Part shown: in pieces, positions 1-4,774 of the stretch
Position numbering within the stretch: position 1 is the first letter of the stretch
How the letters are laid out: the number at the start of each line of letters is the position of its first letter
Origin: Tissierellia bacterium
GTDB taxonomy: Bacteria; Bacillota; Clostridia; Tissierellales; Tissierellaceae
Reading direction: 5' to 3'
Assembly (NCBI GenBank): GCA_012521625.1
Contig: JAAYLY010000180.1
Span: forward strand, 1-6,699
DNA length: 6,699 nucleotides
Notes under the pieces: generated by a model
Seen by the model: the letters and a program-made list of their open reading frames with translations, nothing else
Database searches by the model: none
Told to the model about the DNA's origin: nothing
Translations under genes and position numbers: made by a program

Positions 1-50
1 TAAAAAATCACGTAGAATTGAAATTGAATAGTTTACCAACCTCCTCACCG

Positions 51-86
51 GCGAAATCGGGAATAGCTCTCGATTTCGCTTTTTTA
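51..86 (+). terminator. Rho-independent terminator of an upstream gene
   Basis: GCGAAATCG (51-59) pairs perfectly with CGATTTCGC (71-79). The stem extends inward through a G-U, a G-C and an A-U pair to a loop of about 5 nt, and six T residues follow (80-85). It lies before the promoter and start of the deacetylase gene, so it most likely ends a gene left of the window. Confidence 0.85.
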
Positions 87-97
87 TTAGCTTTTTG

Positions 98-106
98 TGG
101 TATAAT
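98..106 (+). promoter_or_regulatory. Extended -10 promoter of the deacetylase gene
   Basis: TGGTATAAT is a perfect extended -10 element (TGn plus TATAAT at 101-106). No good -35 box sits 16-18 bp upstream, where the T-rich terminator tail lies; this is tolerable for an extended -10 promoter. Transcription would begin near 113, about 25 bp before the ATG at 138. This argues against the in-frame ATG at 18, which would lie upstream of both promoter and terminator. Confidence 0.7.
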
Positions 107-137
107 ATGGTTAATTTACAAAAAAAGGAGGAATATT

Positions 138-1604
138 ATGAAAAAGACATCTAGATTTGCACTAATAGTCATTCTACTATTATTCATCAGTATACCTGCT
201 AGTGCGGAAGCATTTAAGGTTGAACAATTTAAGGATGTAAACAAGGACCACCAATATTATGAAGAAATACATAAGATGGCTGCCTTGGATATTTTAAAGG
301 GTCAAGGTGGCTATTTTAAACCTGAGAATAACTTAACCAGAGCCCAGTTGGCTGTAATCCTAAATAGGTTAGATATAGATGCTTTGGAAAATAAGGAAGT
401 AGAGATTTTAGATATAGAAGAAGACCAATGGTGGTATGAGGATGTAAAGGCTGTAGTAAACAAAGGCTTGATGAATCTAAGAGGGGGGAAATTTAACCCC
501 AATATACCCGTAAGAGAAAAAGACTTAAGCTCACTGATAGAAAGGGGTACAAACCAGCTAGTTACAAGGGGGCAAATAGCTTACATATTAACTAATTACT
601 TGGAAAGCATAGATGAGGAAATCCAAGAACTTAAGGTTGAAGTAATAGATTTAAAAAAAGAGGCTACTAAGGATGATATAAAGACTTTACTTGAAATTGA
701 TTATTTAGCAGGTGAAGTTACCATAGAGGAACTGGCCTCCTACCTAATGGAGGGTAAGGAACTAAGCTATGGTAATTATGAATACTATAGGAGTGAAATT
801 GGGGTTAGTAATAGGAATGTCTTAAAGGCCTATAGCGAGGGCCTATTGGAAGAAGATATGCTGGAGGGAAGTGTAAGTCTAGGGGATCTATATAGGATAA
901 GGGAAAATTTACAGTATCCCAAATATCCGGCTAGGCCGGAGTATAAGTTAATAAAGCAGGTGCCTATCCTAATGTACCACCAAATAGCTCCTCTGCCAGA
1001 AGGAGGTGCTTCCAGCCTATATATCCATCCTGATACCTTTATGGCCCAATTAGATGCCTTAAAAGAAAACGGTTACAACACCATTAGCATGGAGCAGCTT
1101 TACAATCATTGGAATAAAGGCTGGCCAATACCTGACAAGCCAATAATTTTAACCTTCGATGATGGTTATATGGCCCACTATACCATAGGACCTGAAGAAT
1201 TGACTAGAAGGGGTATGACTGGAACCTTCTATTATATTACAAACCTTATTGGGGACAGGGGGCAGATTTTAAGGAAGATATATTTAGATGGGGTAGAAGT
1301 GGCAAGCCATACCATCCATCACGTAAAATCCACAGAACTGGATCTGGAGAGCTTAACCTATGAATACAAAGGGTCCAAGGAGGTTTTGGAAAGTTATATT
1401 GGGGATGAGGTAAGGCATTTTTCCTTCCCCCATGGAAAGTATAATGAGGATGCCATTTCTTTATTGGAGCAAATAGGATATAAGACGGCTACCACCACCA
1501 AGTATGGCATAGCCCATATGGACCAAGCTAATTATACCCTTCAGCGAATCTGGGTAGACTATAAGGATAGTCCGGAAAAATTATTAAATAAGATTAAATT
1601 TTAG
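138..1604 (+). CDS. Secreted SLH-domain polysaccharide deacetylase (NodB/CE4 family)
   Basis: This is a 488-residue exported enzyme, predicted to remove acetyl groups from a cell-envelope glycan while held to the wall by SLH repeats. The start at 138 has AGGAGG at 126-131 with a 6-nt spacer. Residues 1-23 form a signal peptide (MKK, hydrophobic core, ASA cleavage site) with no lipobox cysteine. A clear SLH repeat covers about 31-80 (FKDV, YFKPENN, LTRAQ). A second, aberrant one covers about 91-155 (WWYEDV, FNPN, later VTRGQ). A linker of about 110 residues follows. The deacetylase domain runs from about 274 to 485. It has motif 1 TFDDG at 339-343 (D341 candidate base, D342 metal), motif 2 SHTIHH at 390-395 (H391 and H395 metal ligands), and motif 3 FSFPHG at 428-433. 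The metal triad is intact, so activity is likely. The substrate (peptidoglycan, wall polymer or poly-GlcNAc) cannot be decided from sequence. Confidence 0.9.
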   Translation: MKKTSRFALIVILLLFISIPASAEAFKVEQFKDVNKDHQYYEEIHKMAALDILKGQGGYFKPENNLTRAQLAVILNRLDIDALENKEVEILDIEEDQWWYEDVKAVVNKGLMNLRGGKFNPNIPVREKDLSSLIERGTNQLVTRGQIAYILTNYLESIDEEIQELKVEVIDLKKEATKDDIKTLLEIDYLAGEVTIEELASYLMEGKELSYGNYEYYRSEIGVSNRNVLKAYSEGLLEEDMLEGSVSLGDLYRIRENLQYPKYPARPEYKLIKQVPILMYHQIAPLPEGGASSLYIHPDTFMAQLDALKENGYNTISMEQLYNHWNKGWPIPDKPIILTFDDGYMAHYTIGPEELTRRGMTGTFYYITNLIGDRGQILRKIYLDGVEVASHTIHHVKSTELDLESLTYEYKGSKEVLESYIGDEVRHFSFPHGKYNEDAISLLEQIGYKTATTTKYGIAHMDQANYTLQRIWVDYKDSPEKLLNKIKF

Positions 1605-1610
1605 AAAGAG

Positions 1611-1627
1611 TTAAGCTATGAGCTTAA
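1611..1627. other. Small AT-rich hairpin between convergent genes
   Basis: TTAAGCT (1611-1617) and AGCTTAA (1621-1627) form a perfect 7-bp stem with a 3-nt loop, 6 bp after the deacetylase stop. No T-tract follows, so it is at best a weak terminator. It is the only candidate terminator for the deacetylase transcript seen here. Confidence 0.4.
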
Positions 1628-1642
1628 TTAGTAAAGGCTAGA

Positions 1643-1831
1643 TTAGTTACGGCCATATGGCCACAAACCCTTCACAGTTTTTCCTTCCAAGTCTATGATT
1701 TCATCAGCAGGGTATTTGGCCATTTCTTCCCTACTGCCCACGGCTTTAATAATTCCATCCTCAATAAGCAAGGCTTCTTGGAAATTATTCTTTTCTATAT
1801 AAATTTTTCCGTTAGTTAGGATCTTCCTCAT
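1643..1831 (-). pseudogene. 5' remnant of a YtcJ/AepA-type amidohydrolase
   Basis: Reading from ATG at 1831 gives 62 residues that look like the start of a metal-dependent amidohydrolase of the YtcJ/AepA type (amidohydrolase_3). They comprise a beta-strand opening with LTNGKIY, then ALLIEDGIIKAVG, then EIIDLEGKTV. In intact members GKTV is followed by an LPG(F/L)-D-(S/G)-H-x-H metal-binding stretch and some 450 more residues. Here it runs into KGLWPYGRN and a stop, so every catalytic element is absent. The break falls by a 12-bp perfect palindrome GGCCATATGGCC (1651-1662). The neighbouring frame reads G-H-M at that point, so a frameshift just before a larger deletion is possible. The frame stays open to an ATG at 1885, but those 18 extra residues resemble nothing in the family. 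No convincing ribosome site precedes either ATG (GGAG lies only 1 nt from 1831). It is probably dead. Confidence 0.65.
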
Positions 1832-1948
1832 ACTCCAGCTCAAAAATAAATTTTCGTTAATTGAAATATATTTACAGGATACCATAAATCCAAGTTTAAT
1901 AGTAATATTTAAGCAAGAATTCGACAGCTTTCACTTATGTGAAGAAAA

Positions 1949-1978
1949 TTGAGTTTTTATGTTTTTTAAGGGTATAAA
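1949..1978 (+). promoter_or_regulatory. Sigma-A-type promoter of the baeRF3 gene
   Basis: TTGAGT (1949-1954) and TATAAA (1973-1978) are separated by 18 bp. Transcription would begin near 1985, about 30 bp before the chosen ATG at 2016 and after the alternative ATG at 1959. A small hairpin TTCAC/GTGAA (1930-1943) lies just upstream; its role is unknown. Confidence 0.6.
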
Positions 1979-2015
1979 AAACAAAAGAGCAAATATTCTG
2001 ACGCGGGGGGATTCT

Positions 2016-3149
2016 ATGTATAAAATTGTCAATGATTTCCCAAATCAATTGATGCTGAAGGCTAAGGAGGGACCCTTCATTTCCCTATACCAACCTACCC
2101 ATAGACAGAATCCAGAAAAGAGCCAGGACGTAATCCGATTTAAAAACCTAGTGAGACAGATGGAGGAGATGCTGGAGGAGACCTACCCTAGGAAGGAAAT
2201 AGAGCCCATATTGGATATTTTCAACAGGCTTAGTGAGGATAAGGAGTTTTGGAAATTTACCTATGAAGGCTTAGGAATCTTATATGCAGAGGGACAAGCT
2301 ATAATCTATAAGTTGAGAAGGTCCCTTAAGGAGTTGGTAGTGGTATCCCAAGAGAGCTTCTATATAAAGCCCTTAATTAGGAATTTCCAATCTGCAGACC
2401 GCTACCATGTATTAGGATTAAATAGAGAAGGTTTCACCATCTTCGAGGGAAATAGGTACGGCTTTGACGAGGTGGAACTAGGCCCCGATGTGCCTACCAA
2501 CATTAAGGAAGTCTTAGGTGAAGATTATACCGATTCCTATATTACTGCTGGTTCCCAGGGCATCTTTCACGGTCACGGTAGCAGGAAGGAAGAGATTAAG
2601 AAGGATACGGAAAAATTCTTTAGGTTTGTGGACCGCTTTATGTTGGAAAACTTCTCCAAGAAGTATAGGCTGCCAGTAATCCTAGTGGCCTTGGGGGAAT
2701 ACCACACCCTATTTAGGAAAATCAGCCACAACCCATACCTCTTAGAGGAAGGCATCAGGATGAATTACGACATATTGACGGTGGATAGGCTCAAGGAGGC
2801 GGTATGGGAAATCATAGAGCCTATCTACTTAAATAAGACCAAGGAAGTAGTTACCAGGTTCCAAGAAGCCAGGGCTAGGTTTAACGGTTCCGATGACCTA
2901 GCTCAAATAGCAAGGGCCTGTGCAGAAAACAGGGTAGACACCATCATATTAGAAGCCGATAGGCTGATTCCCGGCAGGATCAAGCTGGAAAGTGGAACCA
3001 TAGAGGAAGGGGACAAGGACCTACTACAATATGGAGACCTTTTAAATAATATGGCGGAGATAGTAATCAATAACGGAGGAAATGTGGTAATCCTACCTAA
3101 GGAAAGGATGCCTTCTGAAACGGGAGCGGCAGCCATATATAGATTCTAA
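2016..3149 (+). CDS. baeRF family 3 protein (bacterial archaeo-eukaryotic release-factor-like)
   Basis: This 377-residue soluble protein has the layout of baeRF family 3, bacterial relatives of the eRF1/Vms1 peptidyl-tRNA hydrolase superfamily. Recognisable parts are the opening GPFISLYQPTHR (residues 19-30), the N-terminal domain to about 180, and FHGHG (184-188) followed by a charged helix with FFRFVDRFM. Then come a Rossmann-like C-terminal domain with ARACAENRVDTIILE (299-313) and the family's terminal AAAIYRF (371-377). By analogy it may act on peptidyl-tRNA or ribosome-bound chains; the cellular role of this family is not settled. AGSQG (178-182) lies where related proteins carry their Gln-containing catalytic loop, so Q181 is a candidate catalytic residue, but this is inference. 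The start at 2016 is preferred because a G-rich ribosome site (2005-2010) precedes it by 5 nt and the promoter lies downstream of the alternative ATG at 1959. It is probably co-transcribed with the small ORF 16 bp downstream. Confidence 0.8.
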   Translation: MYKIVNDFPNQLMLKAKEGPFISLYQPTHRQNPEKSQDVIRFKNLVRQMEEMLEETYPRKEIEPILDIFNRLSEDKEFWKFTYEGLGILYAEGQAIIYKLRRSLKELVVVSQESFYIKPLIRNFQSADRYHVLGLNREGFTIFEGNRYGFDEVELGPDVPTNIKEVLGEDYTDSYITAGSQGIFHGHGSRKEEIKKDTEKFFRFVDRFMLENFSKKYRLPVILVALGEYHTLFRKISHNPYLLEEGIRMNYDILTVDRLKEAVWEIIEPIYLNKTKEVVTRFQEARARFNGSDDLAQIARACAENRVDTIILEADRLIPGRIKLESGTIEEGDKDLLQYGDLLNNMAEIVINNGGNVVILPKERMPSETGAAAIYRF

Positions 3150-3165
3150 TATCCTCCCCAAAAGG

Positions 3166-3318
3166 ATGGATAAAAGTGAATTTCAAGTAAATAGAAAGGC
3201 CCTATTAGAGCTATTTTCTCATGGGGCAAATCTTAGGGCCTTTATGGAGGAGCATGAATTAATAATCTATTCAGAGATAGAATCCCTGCCTGAAGAAAAC
3301 CTTATAATTTTAGATTAA
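3166..3318 (+). CDS. Small 50-residue hypothetical protein
   Basis: An open frame from ATG 3166 to TAA 3316-3318 encodes 50 residues: MDKSEFQVNRK at the start, a probable helix LLELFSHGANLRAFMEEHEL, then an acidic tail ending ENLIILD. I do not recognise it. It starts 16 bp after the baeRF3 stop with no terminator between, so it could be the second gene of that transcript. Its codons (AGG, GCC, CTA, TTA) match those of the neighbours. Against it, GG lies directly on the ATG and no properly spaced ribosome site is visible. It may therefore be translated by coupling, be a remnant of a longer gene, or not be a gene. It has no signal peptide or membrane segment. Confidence 0.45.
   Translation: MDKSEFQVNRKALLELFSHGANLRAFMEEHELIIYSEIESLPEENLIILD
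3195..3243. repeat. 10-bp inverted repeat inside the small ORF
   Basis: AAAGGCCCTA (3195-3204) and TAGGGCCTTT (3234-3243) are perfect reverse complements around a 29-nt loop. In RNA this would be a stable GC-containing stem. No T-tract follows, so it is not a standard terminator. Confidence 0.5.
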
Positions 3319-3322
3319 TCCC

Positions 3323-3353
3323 TTGACCTTGACGTTACGTAATAGCCTATCCT
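3323..3353 (+). promoter_or_regulatory. MerR-type promoter/operator with 19-bp spacer
   Basis: TTGACC (3323-3328) and TATCCT (3348-3353) are 19 bp apart, the overlong spacing typical of promoters activated by MerR-family proteins through DNA distortion. The spacer holds the imperfect dyad GACGT-T-ACGTA (3331-3341) inside TTGACGTTACGTAATAGCC. It closely resembles operators known for multidrug-type MerR regulators. It lies just before the merR-like gene, implying autoregulation. CTTGAC is repeated in tandem (3322-3333). The second copy gives an alternative pair, TTGACG (3329-3334) and TATTAA (3353-3358), with normal 18-bp spacing that could supply basal expression. Confidence 0.75.
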
Positions 3354-3372
3354 ATTAATTGGAGGTGGATTA

Positions 3373-4134
3373 ATGGAATATACTATAAGCAAATTGGCTA
3401 AGATGTCTGGCATAAGCAGCCGTACCCTTAGGTATTATGATGAAATAGGCCTGCTTAAGCCTAAAAGGCTTAACCCAAATGGATACAGAATCTATGGAGA
3501 ACTAGAGCTAAACCTCCTACAGCAAATCTTATTTTACAAGGAGTTAGGACTGGAATTAAATGAAATAAAGGACATTATCTACTCCCCCAGCTTCAACCTT
3601 GAAGAGGCTTTAGAGGAGCATTTAATTCATCTCCAAAGGGAAAAGGAAAGGATCGAATTATTAATCCAAAATGTTAATAAGACTATCCGATCATTGAAAG
3701 GAGAGGCTATTATGAAGGATACAGAAAAATTTGAAGGATTTAAAAAAGAGATGATTAAGAAGAACGAATTAGAGTATGGGGCAGAGGCAAGGGAAAAATA
3801 CGGAGATGAGGCCGTAGATGCCTCAAATGCTAAATTGGCTAATGTAACTAAGGAAGAGTGGGAAAGCTTCCAAGAGCTAACAAGGGAATTAAACGAAAAG
3901 TTAAGGATAGCTACAAGGGAAGCCAGCCCAGGGGATGAACTAGCCCAGGAGGTATGTGAGCTACACCGTCAGTGGCTATGCTTCTTCTGGGAGGATGAAA
4001 ACTATTCTAAGGAAGCCCACCTAGGCCTGGGTAGGATGTATGTAGAAGATGAAAGGTTTAAGAAATACTATGAGGATATAGCAGAAGGGGCAGCAGAATT
4101 CCTATATGAGGCCTTGAAGATTTATTGTAAATAA
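3373..4134 (+). CDS. MerR-family regulator with TipAS ligand-binding domain (TipAL-like)
   Basis: This is a 253-residue transcription activator of the TipA/Mta type. Residues 1-70 form the MerR winged helix: YTISKLAKMSGISSRTLRYY at the start, then EIGLLKP, then NGYRIYG. Residues about 75-110 form the dimerising coiled coil. Residues 114-253 form a TipAS domain, recognised by HRQWLCFFW (198-206), LGLGRMYVEDERFKKYY (217-233) and a terminal EFLYEAL helix. TipAS domains bind hydrophobic or thiopeptide-like antibiotics, and the regulator then activates its promoter. The cysteines here are C195, C202 and C252; whether one matches the thiostrepton-linking cysteine of Streptomyces TipA needs an alignment. 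The total length equals that of the classic TipAL. GGAGGTG (3361-3367) precedes the start by 5 nt. Upstream is a MerR-type promoter and downstream a strong terminator, so it is a self-contained unit. Its targets beyond its own promoter are not evident. Confidence 0.9.
   Translation: MEYTISKLAKMSGISSRTLRYYDEIGLLKPKRLNPNGYRIYGELELNLLQQILFYKELGLELNEIKDIIYSPSFNLEEALEEHLIHLQREKERIELLIQNVNKTIRSLKGEAIMKDTEKFEGFKKEMIKKNELEYGAEAREKYGDEAVDASNAKLANVTKEEWESFQELTRELNEKLRIATREASPGDELAQEVCELHRQWLCFFWEDENYSKEAHLGLGRMYVEDERFKKYYEDIAEGAAEFLYEALKIYCK
3697..3714 (+). promoter_or_regulatory. Internal ribosome site and start for a TipAS-like short form
   Basis: AAAGGAG (3697-3703) lies 8 nt before an in-frame ATG (3712-3714) at codon 114 of the MerR gene, exactly where the coiled coil ends and the ligand-binding domain begins. 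Initiation here would give a 140-residue protein (3712-4134) without the DNA-binding domain. Streptomyces tipA is known to make such a short form, TipAS, from an internal start, so this is a plausible functional parallel. Production here is inferred. Confidence 0.6.
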
Positions 4135-4158
4135 GCATCCGTTTTGGATGCTTTTTTT
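4133..4158 (+). terminator. Rho-independent terminator of the MerR gene
   Basis: AAGCATCC (4133-4140) pairs perfectly with GGATGCTT (4146-4153) around a GTTTT loop, with a run of seven T residues at 4152-4158. The stem begins within the TAA stop codon, so transcription of the regulator ends sharply before the ArsR unit. Confidence 0.93.
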
Positions 4159-4213
4159 ATATACATAAATTCATCTATATATGTTAATTTTTCTAAATAT
4201 ATATTCCACATAT

Positions 4214-4237
4214 TTGATTAAGCATTGACTTAATTGA
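4214..4237. promoter_or_regulatory. Upstream ArsR-type operator (O1)
   Basis: TTGATTAAG (4214-4222) and CTTAATTGA (4229-4237) form a dyad around six bases, with the core ATTAAG-N6-CTTAAT. It covers the -35 box at 4225-4230. The same core and spacing recur at 4253-4276, which suggests that both bind the same dimeric protein, most simply the ArsR product. Confidence 0.6.
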
Positions 4238-4252
4238 ATAATTTGGTAAGAT
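4225..4252 (+). promoter_or_regulatory. Promoter of the arsR-like gene
   Basis: TTGACT (4225-4230) and TAAGAT (4247-4252) are 16 bp apart. TGG directly before the second hexamer makes it an extended -10 element. Transcription would start near 4259, giving a leader of about 85 nt. Both ATTAAG-N6-CTTAAT dyads overlap critical parts of this promoter. Confidence 0.65.
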
Positions 4253-4276
4253 TTAATTAAGTGAGCACTTAATCAA
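4253..4276. promoter_or_regulatory. Downstream ArsR-type operator (O2), near-perfect palindrome
   Basis: ATTAAGTG (4256-4263) and CACTTAAT (4266-4273) are perfect reverse complements separated by AG. The wider form is TTAATTAAG-N6-CTTAATCAA. It covers the expected transcription start, so a protein bound here would block the polymerase. Its centre lies 39 bp from that of O1. Confidence 0.7.
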
Positions 4277-4343
4277 GAAATTAGCTATTAAAATATTAAA
4301 GGAGATTAAGTAAGGTAATTTAAAGAAGATTAGGAGGGATAAA

Positions 4344-4619
4344 ATGGATATGTTGTTGGTATTGAAGGCCTTGTCGGATAAAAATAGGTTTAAAATTTTA
4401 AATCTCTTATTAAGACATGACTACTGTGTAAGGGCCTTATCTAAAAAGCTGGGAATTTCCGAAGCAGCCGTATCCCAGCATCTGAAGGTATTAAGGAAGG
4501 CAGGCCTCTTGGTAGGGGAGAAGAAGGGATACTATATGCACTATAGGGTAAATGGGCAAGTTCTACTTAAGCTGGCAGCTATGCTGGAGGAGCTAGCTAG
4601 GATAGAGAGACAAGTTTAA
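4344..4619 (+). CDS. ArsR-family winged-helix repressor
   Basis: This 91-residue one-domain DNA-binding protein probably represses its own transcript and the ABC exporter behind it until a signal releases it. It has the ArsR fold throughout: LKALSDKNRFKILNLLL (7-23), then LSKKLGISEAAVSQHLKVLR (32-51) as the helix-turn-helix with its recognition helix, then the wing GEKKGYYMHYRVN (58-70) and a C-terminal dimer helix. Metal-sensing ArsR proteins carry ELCVCDL in helix 3. Here the matching stretch is DYCVRAL, with C28 the only cysteine of the protein, and the last helix has no Asp/His metal set. Metal sensing by either classical site is therefore unlikely and the signal is unknown. AGGAGG (4332-4337) lies 6 nt before the ATG. 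A start at codon 3 is possible but less well spaced. Confidence 0.88.
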   Translation: MDMLLVLKALSDKNRFKILNLLLRHDYCVRALSKKLGISEAAVSQHLKVLRKAGLLVGEKKGYYMHYRVNGQVLLKLAAMLEELARIERQV

Positions 4620-4742
4620 GTAAACACAAAATGTAAATATAACTTTAGGTAGATACAAGTGTAGTAATGTAAATAAAAGTAAGTAAATACAAGTATGGTT
4701 ATGTAAATACAGTATAGTTATGTAAAGTAAGTTAAGAAACAT
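4620..4742. repeat. Degenerate tandem repeat array between arsR and the ABC genes
   Basis: About seven imperfect units, each opening with GTAAA or GTAGA, start at 4620, 4633, 4649, 4669, 4683, 4703 and 4722. The best-kept units are GTAAATACAAGTATGGTTAT (4683-4702) and GTAAATACAGTATAGTTAT (4703-4721), with a near copy at 4649-4668. Units are 13-21 bp long. Several contain a small dyad, ATAC-A(A)-GTAT. No ORF, terminator or clear promoter was found in it. It could be a binding-site array, a spacer in the arsR-ABC leader, or slippage-grown junk. Confidence 0.6.
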
Positions 4743-4774
4743 AAGTTGTTAAATCAAGGGAAAGGGGTTAGACC

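Noticed and set aside
18..137. Upstream in-frame extension of the deacetylase from ATG 18
   Set aside because: It would run through the terminator at 51-86 and the promoter at 98-106 and would bury the signal peptide. The AGGAGG before 138 fixes the start.
311..502. 63-codon minus-strand open frame in the SLH region
   Set aside because: It is the antisense shadow of conserved SLH coding sequence, with no supporting signals.
1959..2015. Earlier ATG for the baeRF3 gene
   Set aside because: It has no ribosome site and lies upstream of the probable transcription start near 1985. The family begins at about MYKIVND.
2573..3136. Two minus-strand open frames within the baeRF3 gene
   Set aside because: Both are antisense shadows with Ser/Leu/Pro-rich products, no ribosome site and no family resemblance.
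4159..4343. Possible small gene or leader peptide in the gap before arsR
   Set aside because: No ATG, GTG or TTG frame with a ribosome site and useful length was found. The gap is explained by the promoter, the two operators and an AT-rich leader.
4620..4742. CRISPR-like array
   Set aside because: Units are short (13-21 bp), degenerate and directly abutting, with no unique spacers of regular length.
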